A stretch of DNA of 64,000 nt, from contig DDLS01000137.1 of NCBI GenBank assembly GCA_002340255.1, forward strand, positions 76,534-140,533. The letters run 5' to 3'. This document shows, piece after piece, positions 44,093 to 53,132 of the stretch (the first letter of the stretch is position 1; each line of letters opens with the position of its first letter). The notes beneath the pieces were generated by a model. The model searched no databases. It saw only the letters and a program-made list of their open reading frames with translations, and was not told where the DNA came from. The stretch is from Cyanobacteria bacterium UBA2566. GTDB lineage: Bacteria; Cyanobacteriota; Cyanobacteriia; Cyanobacteriales; Desertifilaceae. A program made the translations under genes and the position numbers.

Positions 44093-45115
44093 TTACATGC
44101 CTTTAAAGCCAACGGAGCGGTCTAGTCCAGAAGCGGATAGGGGTTTGGGAGAAGGGGGAGGAGAGAGACGATTAAGGCCGATTTGGTTGATAATGATGGC
44201 GATCGCAATGACTGAGCCGCCGATATACTGGCCGAGGGTGGGAACTTCTCTGACAATGAGATAGGCAAAGACTATGGCAGCTAAGGGACTGAAGGCATTA
44301 ACAAGGGAGACTTCGGACGCATTGCTGAGTTTGAGTCCTTTGAGCCAAAAAAATTGCCCGCCAACCACGATGATGGCACTGTAGATTAACATCCATTGCC
44401 AAATTACAGGGGCAAAAACATCGGTAAAATGAGACCAACCAAAGAGTTTGACTACGATCGTGAAGAAAATTAGGGTTCCTAGGGTGGTGCGATAGAGGCT
44501 AAAAAAACCGAGAGAAATGTGTTGTAGGGTAATTTTACTGATTATAGTGGCGATCGCCGTGGCTACTGCTCCAGCAATGACCAGCAATTCCCCAACTCCG
44601 ATCTCGAATGTTGCCATGTCCACCATCGAATCTGAAGCAGGTGCAATGAGTACGGTTAACCCAACTCCGATAAAGCCCAGGATAGCCCCAGCAATTACCC
44701 AAAGATTGACTCGTTCTTTAAGAAATAGAACGGATAAGGCTAACGTCAGTGGCGGTTCAATTCTGCCAATCAGGATTACATTACTGACGCTGGTTTGATC
44801 TAAAGCCCAAAATATAAGGGCTGGCCCTAATGCTCCTGATAATAGGGCAATCAGGCTTAAGAATACCCAATCTTTGCTCTTCAGTTTTTTCCAGGGATGG
44901 GTCTGGATTTCTTGACGATAGAGCAGAGTTAAAATAATCAATGCCCAAATATTGCCGACCAATAAGACATTACAAAAAGAGATAGGATTTCGACCGTTAA
45001 TCAGGTGTTGTTCTCCTAAGTTGATGATTTGACGAGTGACTGAACTGGAGGCAGCAAAAATCAGGGTTGCTAAGATTAAATAAATGCGTCCTGGAAGGCG
45101 ATCGAGGAGATTCAT
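44093..45115 (-). CDS. EamA (DMT) family transporter
   Basis: About 340 residues from the ATG at 45115; the longer frame up to 45187 is partly translated from heptamer repeats. Ten predicted membrane helices form two EamA halves, with the typical ALIFWALDQTSVSNVILIGRI-like segment (within 105-125) and PPLTLALSVLFLKERVNLW. Related proteins export amino acids or other metabolites; the substrate is unknown. It is divergent from the LysR gene and about 200 bases away. Confidence 0.87.
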   Translation of the reverse strand: MNLLDRLPGRIYLILATLIFAASSSVTRQIINLGEQHLINGRNPISFCNVLLVGNIWALIILTLLYRQEIQTHPWKKLKSKDWVFLSLIALLSGALGPALIFWALDQTSVSNVILIGRIEPPLTLALSVLFLKERVNLWVIAGAILGFIGVGLTVLIAPASDSMVDMATFEIGVGELLVIAGAVATAIATIISKITLQHISLGFFSLYRTTLGTLIFFTIVVKLFGWSHFTDVFAPVIWQWMLIYSAIIVVGGQFFWLKGLKLSNASEVSLVNAFSPLAAIVFAYLIVREVPTLGQYIGGSVIAIAIIINQIGLNRLSPPPSPKPLSASGLDRSVGFKGM

Positions 45116-45316
45116 CGGGAATGGGGAATGGGGTGAGGGTTGCCCTGTCGATCCTATGTTAGCGTCAGTAGAATAAATTTTCTCCAAGTCATACCCATTT
45201 TGAATTTTTACTTTTTAATTTTTAATCGATCAATTGTAGTCCTAAATACCAAATATAGGTGTAATGTTCGCTAAGGTTCTAAGATAACTTAGACTTAGGG
45301 ATAGGCTAGGCAGCCT

Positions 45317-46264
45317 ATGCGTTTAGAGCAATTACAAGCATTTTTATCCGTTGCTAGAACTGGAAACTTTCAACAGGCAGCTCATGAGTGTGGGGTCACT
45401 CAATCAACGATTAGCCGACAAATTCAAGGATTAGAGGCAGATTTGGGAACGGCCTTATTTCATCGTTCTTCGATCGCCAAATTGACAGTGGGTGGAGCCG
45501 TTCTACTTCCCCATGCTCGACGCATTTGCCAAGAATGGCAAACGGCTCAACAGGAAATCTCGGAACTGTTAGCGGGAAAGCAACAGGAACTGTGTGTCGC
45601 CGCCATTCCTTCCCTTTGTTCGTATGGTTTACCTCTCGTTTTACAGCGATTTTGTTGGTCTCATCCAGATGTTCAGTTACGCGTAACAGCTTTAGGGAGC
45701 GATCGCGCCTTGAAAGTGCTTAAAGATGGTTTAGTAGACTTAGCGCTCGTTATGCAAAATCGTTTTTTAACCACTAGTGCTGAGTTAGTGGTCGATCCCC
45801 TCTTTGAAGAAACTATTGCTGTGCTAATGGCAGCGGATCATCCTTTACGTCAAGAACAAGGGTTATCTTGGGAAGCAATTTCCCACTATCCGCAAGTACT
45901 ATTTAAGGATGGATATGGGATGCAACGACTGGTTCATGAGCAGTTTAGCAAACACAATCTTCACTATCGAGCCGTTTTAGAACTCAATACCTTAGACGCT
46001 TTTCGAGGGGTGATTCGCCAAGGAGAATTCCTGGCTATTTTACCTGAATCAGCCATAAGATTAGCCTGTGAAGATCCCGGCGTGATTTCCTGTCCCCTAC
46101 AACCGAGTGTTCATGATGGGGGAAAACCTCTAACGCGTAATGTGGTGTTAGTCACCACTAAAGATCGGCTGCAAATTCCCCCTATTGAAAAGTTTCGTAC
46201 CTTAGCCCTAGAATGTATTCCGCCTCAATTTGCTCGACAAGCAATAATTGCAAGTGGAAGATAA
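45317..46264 (+). CDS. LysR family transcriptional regulator
   Basis: 315 residues. The N-terminal winged helix-turn-helix is clear: MRLEQLQAFLSVARTGNFQQ, AAHECGVTQSTISRQIQGLE, LGTALFHRSS. The C-terminal part is a periplasmic-binding-like effector domain (about 90-300). The cyanobacterial regulators RbcR, NdhR and CmpR belong to the same family, but the sequence does not identify it as one of them. The TrpD-like gene follows 29 bases later on the same strand, so they are probably co-transcribed. Confidence 0.9.
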   Translation: MRLEQLQAFLSVARTGNFQQAAHECGVTQSTISRQIQGLEADLGTALFHRSSIAKLTVGGAVLLPHARRICQEWQTAQQEISELLAGKQQELCVAAIPSLCSYGLPLVLQRFCWSHPDVQLRVTALGSDRALKVLKDGLVDLALVMQNRFLTTSAELVVDPLFEETIAVLMAADHPLRQEQGLSWEAISHYPQVLFKDGYGMQRLVHEQFSKHNLHYRAVLELNTLDAFRGVIRQGEFLAILPESAIRLACEDPGVISCPLQPSVHDGGKPLTRNVVLVTTKDRLQIPPIEKFRTLALECIPPQFARQAIIASGR

Positions 46265-46293
46265 ATTAGGTAATCGGTAATAGGGAATAAATT

Positions 46294-47370
46294 ATGAGTC
46301 ATTCTTTCCGAGAACTGTTAAAAAAAGTAGGGAGTGGCCCCCATACTGGAAAACTACTCACTCGCACAGAGTCGGCCCAAGCCGCACGACAGATGCTACT
46401 TCAAGAAGCCACACCGGCTCAAATTGGTGCATTTATGATTGCTCACCGAATGAGACGACCGACACCAGAAGAGTTAGCTGGAATTTTGGATACTTATGAC
46501 GAGTTGGGTCAAAAATTAAGTCCACGTCAGGACGGAGAAAAGGTAGTGGTTCTGGGAATTCCCTACGATGGGCGATCGCGCTTAGTTCCAGTCAATATCA
46601 TTACCGTCCTCATGCTCAACAGGGTGGGTATCCCCGTGATTCTCCATGGAGGAACTCGGATGCCCAGTAAATATGGCATTCCCCTGATTGACCTGTGGAA
46701 AGGATTAGGCGTAAATTGGGAATCACTTTCTCTAGATCAAACTCAGGAGATTTTTAACCAAACGGGTTTAGGATTTGTTTATCTACCTCAGCATTTTCCG
46801 AGAGCTGATGGTTTAGTTTCATTCCGGGAAGAAATTGGTAAACGGCCGCCTTTCGCAACCATTGAACTGATGTGGTGTCCCTATTCTGGGCCCGTTCATC
46901 TAATGACTGGGTACGTGCATCCTCCGACAGAAACCCTATTTAAACGAACTTTGGTTCTACGTGGAATTGAGCAACTGACGACCATCAAAGGCTTAGAAGG
47001 AAGTTGCGATCTCCCCCTGTCTCGGACTGCTATTACTGGACTTAGTGGCGATCGCTCTGTTGAGATTTCAGGGACTGAGAAGCCAGAAATCGTTCTCGAA
47101 CGCTTCTGTATTAACTGTCGAGATTATGGATTGACTCCATCCGATCTGTCCTTAGAATCAGAAGAGATGGCGATCGCTTCCCTAAAGGCCATTTTAGACC
47201 ATCAACCCACCCCTCTCTTAAACTCTGCAATCTGGAATGGTGGATTTTATCTCTGGCGCTGTGGGTATTGTGATAGCGTAGAGACGGGTTTATCCATGGC
47301 TAAAGATCTCCTCTCTGGAGACCAAATCGCTAAAACTCTGGAAAACCTGCGCAAACAGGTCAATCCTTAA
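46294..47370 (+). CDS. anthranilate phosphoribosyltransferase-like protein (TrpD2/YbiB type)
   Basis: 358 residues with the TrpD fold: the N-terminal helical domain (AAQIGAFMIAHRMRRPTPEE here PAQIGAFMIAHRMRRPTPEE), the region RSRLVPVNIITVLMLNRVG, ILHGGTRMPSKYGIP and VYLPQHFPRADGLVSFREE. The glycine-rich PRPP motif of true TrpD (GTGGD) is replaced by GIPYDGRSR, and the active-site text follows the YbiB/TrpD2 group, which binds nucleic acids and lacks the anthranilate activity. Tryptophan synthesis is therefore unlikely to be its role. Confidence 0.8.
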   Translation: MSHSFRELLKKVGSGPHTGKLLTRTESAQAARQMLLQEATPAQIGAFMIAHRMRRPTPEELAGILDTYDELGQKLSPRQDGEKVVVLGIPYDGRSRLVPVNIITVLMLNRVGIPVILHGGTRMPSKYGIPLIDLWKGLGVNWESLSLDQTQEIFNQTGLGFVYLPQHFPRADGLVSFREEIGKRPPFATIELMWCPYSGPVHLMTGYVHPPTETLFKRTLVLRGIEQLTTIKGLEGSCDLPLSRTAITGLSGDRSVEISGTEKPEIVLERFCINCRDYGLTPSDLSLESEEMAIASLKAILDHQPTPLLNSAIWNGGFYLWRCGYCDSVETGLSMAKDLLSGDQIAKTLENLRKQVNP

Positions 47371-47404
47371 GCCATAACCCTATTCCTTATGATTCGGTTT
47401 CTCT

Positions 47405-47854
47405 ATGAAAAAGATAGTTGTTGCCCTAGATTTTTCTGACCAAACCTCTGAAATTCTCGCCCATGCTCAGACTTTTGCCCAAATATTCCAGAGCAAGCTA
47501 TGGCTCATTCATATTGCCGATCCAGAACCAGAATTTATCGGTATGTCCACCGGGCCTCAAGACCAAAGAGACCGTCTAGCCGAAATCTACAAAAATGAAC
47601 ATCATCACATTCAAGAAGAAGCTAAATCGCTACGGGATCGAGGATTTGAGACAGTGGGGTTATTACTTCAAGGCCAGACTGTGCCAGCCTTGTTAAAAGA
47701 GGCGGAAAAATTAGGTGCTGATTTAATTATTGTCGGTTCCCATGGGCGCAGTGGTCTGCAAAAATTTCTCTTCGGGAGTGTAAGTCAAGAAATTTTGCCT
47801 AAAGCTCCCTGTCCAGTTTTGGTTATTCCTCCCAAGGAAGAACTCGCACAGTAA
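47405..47854 (+). CDS. universal stress protein (UspA family)
   Basis: 149 residues, single Usp domain. It begins KKIVVALDFSDQTSEILAHA and carries the ATP-binding signature GSHGRSGLQKFLFGSVSQEI near the C-terminus, followed by the last strand APCPVLVIPP. Proteins of this type bind ATP and respond to stress. It lies 34 bases after the TrpD-like gene and only 27 bases before the GTPase start, suggesting one transcript. Confidence 0.93.
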   Translation: MKKIVVALDFSDQTSEILAHAQTFAQIFQSKLWLIHIADPEPEFIGMSTGPQDQRDRLAEIYKNEHHHIQEEAKSLRDRGFETVGLLLQGQTVPALLKEAEKLGADLIIVGSHGRSGLQKFLFGSVSQEILPKAPCPVLVIPPKEELAQ

Positions 47855-47881
47855 GTTTTGAGAAAGTTTTGGGAAACGTCA

Positions 47882-49039
47882 ATGCTCAAGTGGTTTAGGG
47901 TGAGTGAGGAGCAAATTGCCCAAATTCTAGATCGGGTGCGCTCAGAGTTACCAACGACAGAAGCACTACTAATTGGGAAACCGCAAACGGGGAAAAGTTC
48001 GATCGTACGGGGACTAACCGGGATTTCTGCGGAAATAGTCGGTCAAGGGTTTCGTCCCCATACCCAACATACCGAGCGCTATGCTTATCCTTCGGAAGAT
48101 TTACCCCTACTGATTTTTACGGATACAGTGGGGTTGGGGGATGTCGAGCAGGATACGGAGCAGATTATTGAAGAGTTGGCGCAGGAGTTGGAAGGGGAGG
48201 CTGTTGGCGCAAAGGTCTTGATTTTAACGGTTAAGATTAATGATTTTGCCACGGATAGTCTGCGTCAAGTGGTACAACAACTGCGTCAAAAGTATCCTCA
48301 AGTTCCTTGTTTATTGGCGATTACTTGTTTGCATGAGCTGTATCCTCTGGATGTGGAGAATCACCCGCCCTATCCTCCAGAGTTTGAGTCTTTACAACGG
48401 GCAGCGTCTGCCATTGAGGAGGGATTTAAGGGCGATCGCTCCCTGGAACCGGATCGGGTGATTTTAATTGATTTTACCCTAGAAGAAGATGGGTATACGC
48501 CGGTATTTTATGGTTTGGAACAATTGCGGGATACTCTGGGGGATTTACTACCAGAAGCTGAGTCTCGCGCTATTTATCAGCTTTTGGATCAGGGGGTGGG
48601 CAAGCAGTTGGGAAACCTCTATCGGGACGTAGGACGGCGATATATTGCCGCATTTTCAGTTATGGCGGCAACGGCTGCGGCGGTTCCCTTGCCCTTTGCA
48701 ACGATGCCGGTGTTAACAGCACTGCAAGCATCGATGGTGGGAGCATTGGGTAAACTTTATGGCCAAACCTTGAATGTGTCTCAGGCGGGAGGACTGGTGA
48801 GTGCGATCGCGGGTGGATTTGTGGCGCAAGCTATTGGCCGAGAGTTGGTGAAGTTTATTCCAGGCTTTGGCAGTGCGATCGCCGCATCTTGGGCAGCCGC
48901 TTATACATTTGCATTAGGGGAAACGGCTTGTGTGTATTTTGGCGATTTAATGGGTGGAAAAAAACCCGATCCCAGTAAGATTCAGTTGGTAATGCGTGAA
49001 GCGTTTCAAGGAGCAAAGGAACGGTTTAAGAATAATTAA
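47882..49039 (+). CDS. GTPase with C-terminal DUF697-like membrane domain
   Basis: About 385 residues from the ATG at 47882. The G1 motif is GKPQTGKSS (about 33-41), the G3 is DTVGLGD, and the G4 position reads AITCLHEL instead of NKxD. The second half has two or more hydrophobic helices rich in Ala and Gly (AAFSVMAATAAAVPLPFA; GGLVSAIAGGFVAQAIG), like the DUF697/YcjF-type membrane GTPases. It may act in envelope stress or membrane remodelling; the function is inferred only. An upstream in-frame TTG is possible. Confidence 0.83.
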   Translation: MLKWFRVSEEQIAQILDRVRSELPTTEALLIGKPQTGKSSIVRGLTGISAEIVGQGFRPHTQHTERYAYPSEDLPLLIFTDTVGLGDVEQDTEQIIEELAQELEGEAVGAKVLILTVKINDFATDSLRQVVQQLRQKYPQVPCLLAITCLHELYPLDVENHPPYPPEFESLQRAASAIEEGFKGDRSLEPDRVILIDFTLEEDGYTPVFYGLEQLRDTLGDLLPEAESRAIYQLLDQGVGKQLGNLYRDVGRRYIAAFSVMAATAAAVPLPFATMPVLTALQASMVGALGKLYGQTLNVSQAGGLVSAIAGGFVAQAIGRELVKFIPGFGSAIAASWAAAYTFALGETACVYFGDLMGGKKPDPSKIQLVMREAFQGAKERFKNN

Positions 49040-49050
49040 TAGGGCATTTT

Positions 49051-49091
49051 CTATTTCCTATTCCCTATTCCCCAGCGCGAAGCGCTGTATA
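49051..49091. repeat. heptamers plus AGCGC palindrome
   Basis: Units of CCTATT/CCCTATT (49051-49072) adjoin the palindrome AGCGCGAAGCGCT followed by GTATA (49074-49091). The same composite occurs at 7805-7830, 50691-50735 and 63814-63922. Confidence 0.75.
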
Positions 49092-49108
49092 GAATTCGCC
49101 AATAAAAA

Positions 49109-49130
49109 CCCCTCTCAAAATAGAGAGGGG
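49109..49130 (-). terminator. rho-independent terminator of petE
   Basis: CCCCTCTC (49109-49116) and GAGAGGGG (49123-49130) form a stem with a 6-base loop. On the minus strand it is followed by TTTTTATT, and it lies 47 bases beyond the petE stop, so it is a classic intrinsic terminator. Confidence 0.85.
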
Positions 49131-49176
49131 AATTATTCAAGGGGGTAAGATCATTAGACTCGATTCAAGGGAGATC

Positions 49177-49554
49177 CTATTTAATGATCAGTTTACCTTG
49201 CATTCCTGCACCGCGATGGGGTTCGCAATAGAAGGTGTAGCTTCCCGATGCCTGATCGCTAGGGATTTCAGTAGTGTAGCTGTCACCCGTTTTAAACAGA
49301 AGTTGCTTCTGAGAGAGTTTAGGTTGTCCTTCAACTACAGCATTGTGAGGGCCAAGCTTGTTATTGATCCAAGTAATGGTATCGCCAGGAGAGGCTTCAA
49401 TATTACTGGGAACAAAGACCAGCATACCGTTATCAGCACCCATTTTTACTTCAATGGTCTGTGCTGCGGCTGGTGCGAGGTTGATGCCAACGCTCAGAAG
49501 GATGGAGATCGCTACACAAACAAGAGTTCGAGCCAAAGCTTTCATAGATTTCAT
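49177..49554 (-). CDS. petE: plastocyanin
   Basis: 125 residues including a signal peptide cleaved near Ala31 (LAPAAAQT). It is the soluble copper carrier between cytochrome b6f and photosystem I in the thylakoid lumen. Copper ligands are His70 (GPHNAV), Cys110, His113 and Met118 (FYCEPHRGAGM). The mature part is slightly short but complete. The start at MKSMKAL could also be the second Met. Expression in cyanobacteria usually depends on copper; no regulator lies nearby. Confidence 0.97.
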   Translation of the reverse strand: MKSMKALARTLVCVAISILLSVGINLAPAAAQTIEVKMGADNGMLVFVPSNIEASPGDTITWINNKLGPHNAVVEGQPKLSQKQLLFKTGDSYTTEIPSDQASGSYTFYCEPHRGAGMQGKLIIK

Positions 49555-49693
49555 CTCAAAGACGATTTAACTTAAGGATTTCTTAATTTTCTATTGTACG
49601 ATACTCCGGCCACTTTTTCAGATCTCGCGTTATCCATACAGTGCCAAGTTCTCTCCATGAGGGAATGAGGAGATGAATAACAGACTCAAAGCC

Positions 49694-50110
49694 CTATAAT
49701 CGGCGTAAAAATTCCAGGGGTAACCCATCTCTATCTGCAATAAATGCTACTTCATAAACGCGATCGCCAATCATTTGTTGCATCGGTGCTAATAAAACCT
49801 TGAGGGGAGATAGATGGGGGGAAGCCGTTACTTTTGCTTGTAAATCCTGTAACCAACTCGGTAAATCCGAAACTGAATCTGTTAAATCAAACGACAGATG
49901 ATAATATCCCGTATAGTGTTCATCCCCAAAGGCATCGGCGGCTGGGCGGGGTTGAGGAATCTGGATTAACTCGATCCGTCCCCCTAATCCTTCCAGCCAA
50001 CAGGCTAACGTCATACCTGTAGTAAAGCGCTCCGTCACCTCAAATCCCAGGATCTCATAAAAGGCGATCGCCTCATGAATATTACCCGTGCGAATCGAAA
50101 CATGGTGCAT
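49694..50110 (-). CDS. VOC-superfamily (glyoxalase-like) protein
   Basis: 138 residues forming one VOC domain: MHHVSIRTGNIHEAIAFYEI, LGFEVTERFTTGMTLACWLE, RIELIQIPQPRP and YHLSFDLTDSVSDLPSWL, ending VAFIADRDGLPLEFLRRL. The metal-ligand positions His2/3, Glu53-like, His near HLSFDL and the final Glu (PLEFL) are present. It may be a lactoylglutathione lyase or another lyase/dioxygenase; the substrate is uncertain. It follows the TIGR02652 gene on the same strand after 11 bases. Confidence 0.83.
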   Translation of the reverse strand: MHHVSIRTGNIHEAIAFYEILGFEVTERFTTGMTLACWLEGLGGRIELIQIPQPRPAADAFGDEHYTGYYHLSFDLTDSVSDLPSWLQDLQAKVTASPHLSPLKVLLAPMQQMIGDRVYEVAFIADRDGLPLEFLRRL

Positions 50111-50121
50111 GAGACTTCTGC

Positions 50122-50631
50122 TTACTCAAACAAACGGAAATAAGGATAACGTACTGGTGCGCCCGGTTCCTTCTCCAAATCAAAATTAATCACTTCCCAG
50201 CACGGTTCCTCCGACGGGTCGGGACTAAATTCAACCGGCAATCCATATAATTTAGGGGGTTGGGTATCCTTACTATTGCGCCAAGTTGAATTGCGTTCTA
50301 AATAAGAATAAATTAAATCCTGATAGCGGCGAGCAATAATAATCTTAGTCGCCCGATATCCTTGAGTATAAAGCCGGTCTAAACCCTCATGGATCTCAAA
50401 GCGAATGCCATCTGGATGGGTGTGTTGTCGATACCATTGGTCTTTCCAGAGTCGCCAATGACGGCCAGACTGGAGATGGAGTAGCTCTTTAGTTTTCGGA
50501 TCGGATTCAAACGCACCATGACGAGGACAAAGATAGGTATCCGTCAATGTCAACGCTGGAATCATTTGACGACAGTGAGGACACTGTATCTCTGGCCCGA
50601 AAACGGGATATTGAAACACAGGGTTGATCAT
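50122..50631 (-). CDS. TIGR02652 family protein with zinc-ribbon start
   Basis: 169 residues, matching the cyanobacterial TIGR02652 family. The N-terminus has a zinc-ribbon-like CPHC (17-20) and LCPRHG (about 34-39), followed by conserved GRHWRLWKDQWYRQHTHPDG, then RYQDLIYSYLERNSTWR. No catalytic function is known to me for it. It is transcribed with the VOC gene behind it. Confidence 0.82.
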   Translation of the reverse strand: MINPVFQYPVFGPEIQCPHCRQMIPALTLTDTYLCPRHGAFESDPKTKELLHLQSGRHWRLWKDQWYRQHTHPDGIRFEIHEGLDRLYTQGYRATKIIIARRYQDLIYSYLERNSTWRNSKDTQPPKLYGLPVEFSPDPSEEPCWEVINFDLEKEPGAPVRYPYFRLFE

Positions 50632-50690
50632 GGAGCGTTTTTTGCCAGAAGAAATCGCACTTGTGTCAAGGATTGTAACACATGGGAGGT

Positions 50691-50735
50691 TATAGCGCTT
50701 TGCGCTGGGAACAGGGAACAGGCAATAGGGAATGG
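50691..50735. repeat. AGCGC palindrome plus heptamers
   Basis: TATAGCGCTTTGCGCT (50691-50706) is followed by GGGAACA, GGGAACA and GGCAATAGGGAAT units, in inverted order to the copy at 49051-49091. Confidence 0.75.
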
Positions 50736-50802
50736 GTCAACTCAGCGTATCTATATATAATCAATACTTGTTCTGTCGTTGTCAGTTGAGTAAACATCCC
50801 AT

Positions 50803-51348
50803 ATGAATCCTTCTGAAACCTCGTTTCCCACCTACTGGGAACTCCCCGATACCTCCCCAGCAGCCTTTATTGCCTCGAATGCCACCCTAGTCGGTAACGT
50901 TCAATTCGGCTTAGGCTCTAGTGTTTGGTATGGCGCAGTGGTTCGGGGCGATGTGGAACGGATTGAGATTGGAGACTATACCAATATCCAAGATGGAGCA
51001 ATTTTACACGGATCTCCGGGTAAACCCACAATTCTAGAAGAGTATGTTACCGTGGGCCATCGAGCTGTCATTCATAGTGCTAACATCGGCCGAGGATCTT
51101 TAATTGGTATTGGGGCTATTATTCTCGATGGCGTAACCGTGGGTGAAGGCTCTATTGTCGGTGCAGGAGCAGTGGTAACTAAAGATGTCGCGCCCTTTTC
51201 TCTGGTGGTGGGAATGCCTGCAAAGCGATCGCGAGAACTCTCGAAAGAGCAAGCTGATGATTTAATTAAACATGCCCAGAAGTATTATCAGTTAGCTCTA
51301 GTTCACGCTAATAAAGGAACAGAGATAGGATTTACTGTCCCTGAATAG
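50803..51348 (+). CDS. gamma-carbonic anhydrase family protein
   Basis: 181 residues with a left-handed beta-helix of hexapeptide repeats. The zinc-binding histidines appear as ILHGS, VGHRAVIHS (spacing H-x4-H), as in CcmM, PaaY and YrdA proteins. The arginine-aspartate pair VVRGDVERIEIG is conserved. It may hydrate CO2 or be a structural homologue. Its end overlaps the end of the opposing TSUP gene by 17 bases. Confidence 0.88.
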   Translation: MNPSETSFPTYWELPDTSPAAFIASNATLVGNVQFGLGSSVWYGAVVRGDVERIEIGDYTNIQDGAILHGSPGKPTILEEYVTVGHRAVIHSANIGRGSLIGIGAIILDGVTVGEGSIVGAGAVVTKDVAPFSLVVGMPAKRSRELSKEQADDLIKHAQKYYQLALVHANKGTEIGFTVPE

Positions 51349-52117
51349 TCCACTGAAGCCATGCTTGCCAAAAGACATAAATCGCTAATAGTGCTAACAG
51401 TAGACGAAAACAAAATGTAATCACCCGATCGTCCAATTTTGGCAAAAATCGGGTACTGATTTGTGCCCCCACTAATCCACCGCTTCCTAATAAAATTCCA
51501 GCTAAGGGGACCACATTATTTTGCAGTGCATGACCGACACAAGCGGATAGGGAGGTGATGACAATCACCCCTAAACTGATGCGGACAGCATCTTTAATGG
51601 TTTCGCCGAGCCATAAAATTTGTAAGGGAACCATAATCACTCCTCCCCCTACGCCTAAAAATCCCGCCATAACTCCGGCGATCGATCCGGTAATCATTCT
51701 CGCGAAGGTGGGATTAAACTTGGGTTTCTCAATGGTGAGTGGGTTTTGGGTAATGTTCTTGCGGACTTGCACTAAGTAGAGGTTGAGCAGTAGGAGAAGG
51801 CCGAACGAAAATAGGAGGAGATGGGAAGGAATGCGATCGGCGAAAATACTCCCAAATTGAGCGGTAATAATTGCGGGTAATCCTAAGAGTAAGACTTGAG
51901 ATAAGTTTAAATAACCCATGCGCCAGTTTTGCACGGTTCCCGAACTGGCAGTAATTAAAATGGAGAGGCTACTGGTGGCAACAGATTCTACGGGGGAATA
52001 CCCTAATGTCGTTAATAGGGGCACTAAAACTGTTCCCCCACCAATGCCTAAAAAACCGGCTAGAATTCCGGCAAAGAGTCCTCCACTGGCTAAGAAAATA
52101 ATTTGAATGGATGTCAT
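51332..52117 (-). CDS. TSUP (TauE/SafE) family membrane permease
   Basis: 261 residues with about eight predicted membrane helices in two related halves: FAGILAGFLGIGGGTVLVPL and GVMAGFLGVGGGVIMVPLQI. The family moves sulfite, sulfoacetate, sulfonates or similar small anions, and a sulfur link is only a family inference. Its ATG overlaps the stop of the acetamidase/formamidase gene (4 bases), so the two are translated together. Confidence 0.9.
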   Translation of the reverse strand: MTSIQIIFLASGGLFAGILAGFLGIGGGTVLVPLLTTLGYSPVESVATSSLSILITASSGTVQNWRMGYLNLSQVLLLGLPAIITAQFGSIFADRIPSHLLLFSFGLLLLLNLYLVQVRKNITQNPLTIEKPKFNPTFARMITGSIAGVMAGFLGVGGGVIMVPLQILWLGETIKDAVRISLGVIVITSLSACVGHALQNNVVPLAGILLGSGGLVGAQISTRFLPKLDDRVITFCFRLLLALLAIYVFWQAWLQWTIQGQ

Positions 52118-53088
52118 ACTGGAAAACCTTGAGGAAGCATCTTCAGGGGAAATAGGCCATGAACCCCTTTTTGCGGTCGGTTCACGACTTGGGTAATCCG
52201 AAAAGAAACGGCTAAACTACAGAGAACATAGACTTCTTCTGGGGTGAGACTTGTGCAGTATACCAGCACCTGAATCATCTGTTCCAAGGCCTGTTCTAAG
52301 GCTTCGTCTAGGGTGGGGGCAAATCCCATGGTAATCAGGTCAGTTGGGGTTTGCGCAAGGGGGACGGGAAGGGGAAAGTTTTGATGGAGAATCACTTGAA
52401 GGGTTCCATTCATGGAGGTTTCAATGGCGGTGACGTTAACTTCGCCATCCCCTTGAGCTGCGTGACCATCGCCAACCGAGAGTAAGGCCCCAGGGACTTG
52501 GACGGGCAGAAATAGCCTCGCTCCAGCTTGCAATTCTCGATTGTCCATATTACCACCAAATGTGCCTGGAGGAATGGAAGAATGGGGTTCTGAGGGGGGA
52601 GCAACGGCTAAAATACCAAAAAAGGGCTGAAGAGGAATTTTTAGGTCTGGATGACCGGGAAAGTGGGCGGTTTGTTGGTCGAGGTCTAGGGGAATAAAGC
52701 GCAGCGCTGGATCGGGGAACTGTTGGGGTAAGGCACCCCAACCGGCACGAATGGCATTAAAACCGACGGGTAGACTGGGGGTAATGCGTTCTAGACGGAT
52801 TTCTAGGATGTTGCCAGGTTGAGCGTTTTGGATGTAGATGGGGCCGGTGAGCAGGTGGGGGCCGGGGCCAATTTTGCGCTCAGGAGGGAGATGGTGACAG
52901 ATGTTGAGCAGTTCTGGAGGGAAGAAGGCTTGGGGAGCGCGATCTCGTTCCTTACTCAGATAAAATCCAGTATAGGTCTCGATGTGAATGCGATCGCCCC
53001 CCTCCACCGTAAGCACTGGCGGAATTTTATCCGAAAATCCCCCCAAATGTACTGTCTCGCAAGTCGCTTTTAAGAAATGTTCTTTCAT
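52114..53088 (-). CDS. acetamidase/formamidase family protein
   Basis: 324 residues of the FmdA/AmdA family, which hydrolyses short amides to ammonia and the acid. Segments seen: GGDRIHIETYTGFY, HLLTGPIYIQNAQPGNILEI, PPGTFGGNMDNRELQAGARL and SVGDGHAAQGDGEVNVTAIE. These contain the expected metal/active-site His and Asp positions. A gain of a nitrogen source from amides is plausible. It shares a transcript with the TSUP gene. Confidence 0.88.
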   Translation of the reverse strand: MKEHFLKATCETVHLGGFSDKIPPVLTVEGGDRIHIETYTGFYLSKERDRAPQAFFPPELLNICHHLPPERKIGPGPHLLTGPIYIQNAQPGNILEIRLERITPSLPVGFNAIRAGWGALPQQFPDPALRFIPLDLDQQTAHFPGHPDLKIPLQPFFGILAVAPPSEPHSSIPPGTFGGNMDNRELQAGARLFLPVQVPGALLSVGDGHAAQGDGEVNVTAIETSMNGTLQVILHQNFPLPVPLAQTPTDLITMGFAPTLDEALEQALEQMIQVLVYCTSLTPEEVYVLCSLAVSFRITQVVNRPQKGVHGLFPLKMLPQGFPV

Positions 53089-53132
53089 GAGTTTAGGGAA
53101 TAGGCTATTTCCTCAATTTTTCATCCCTACTT

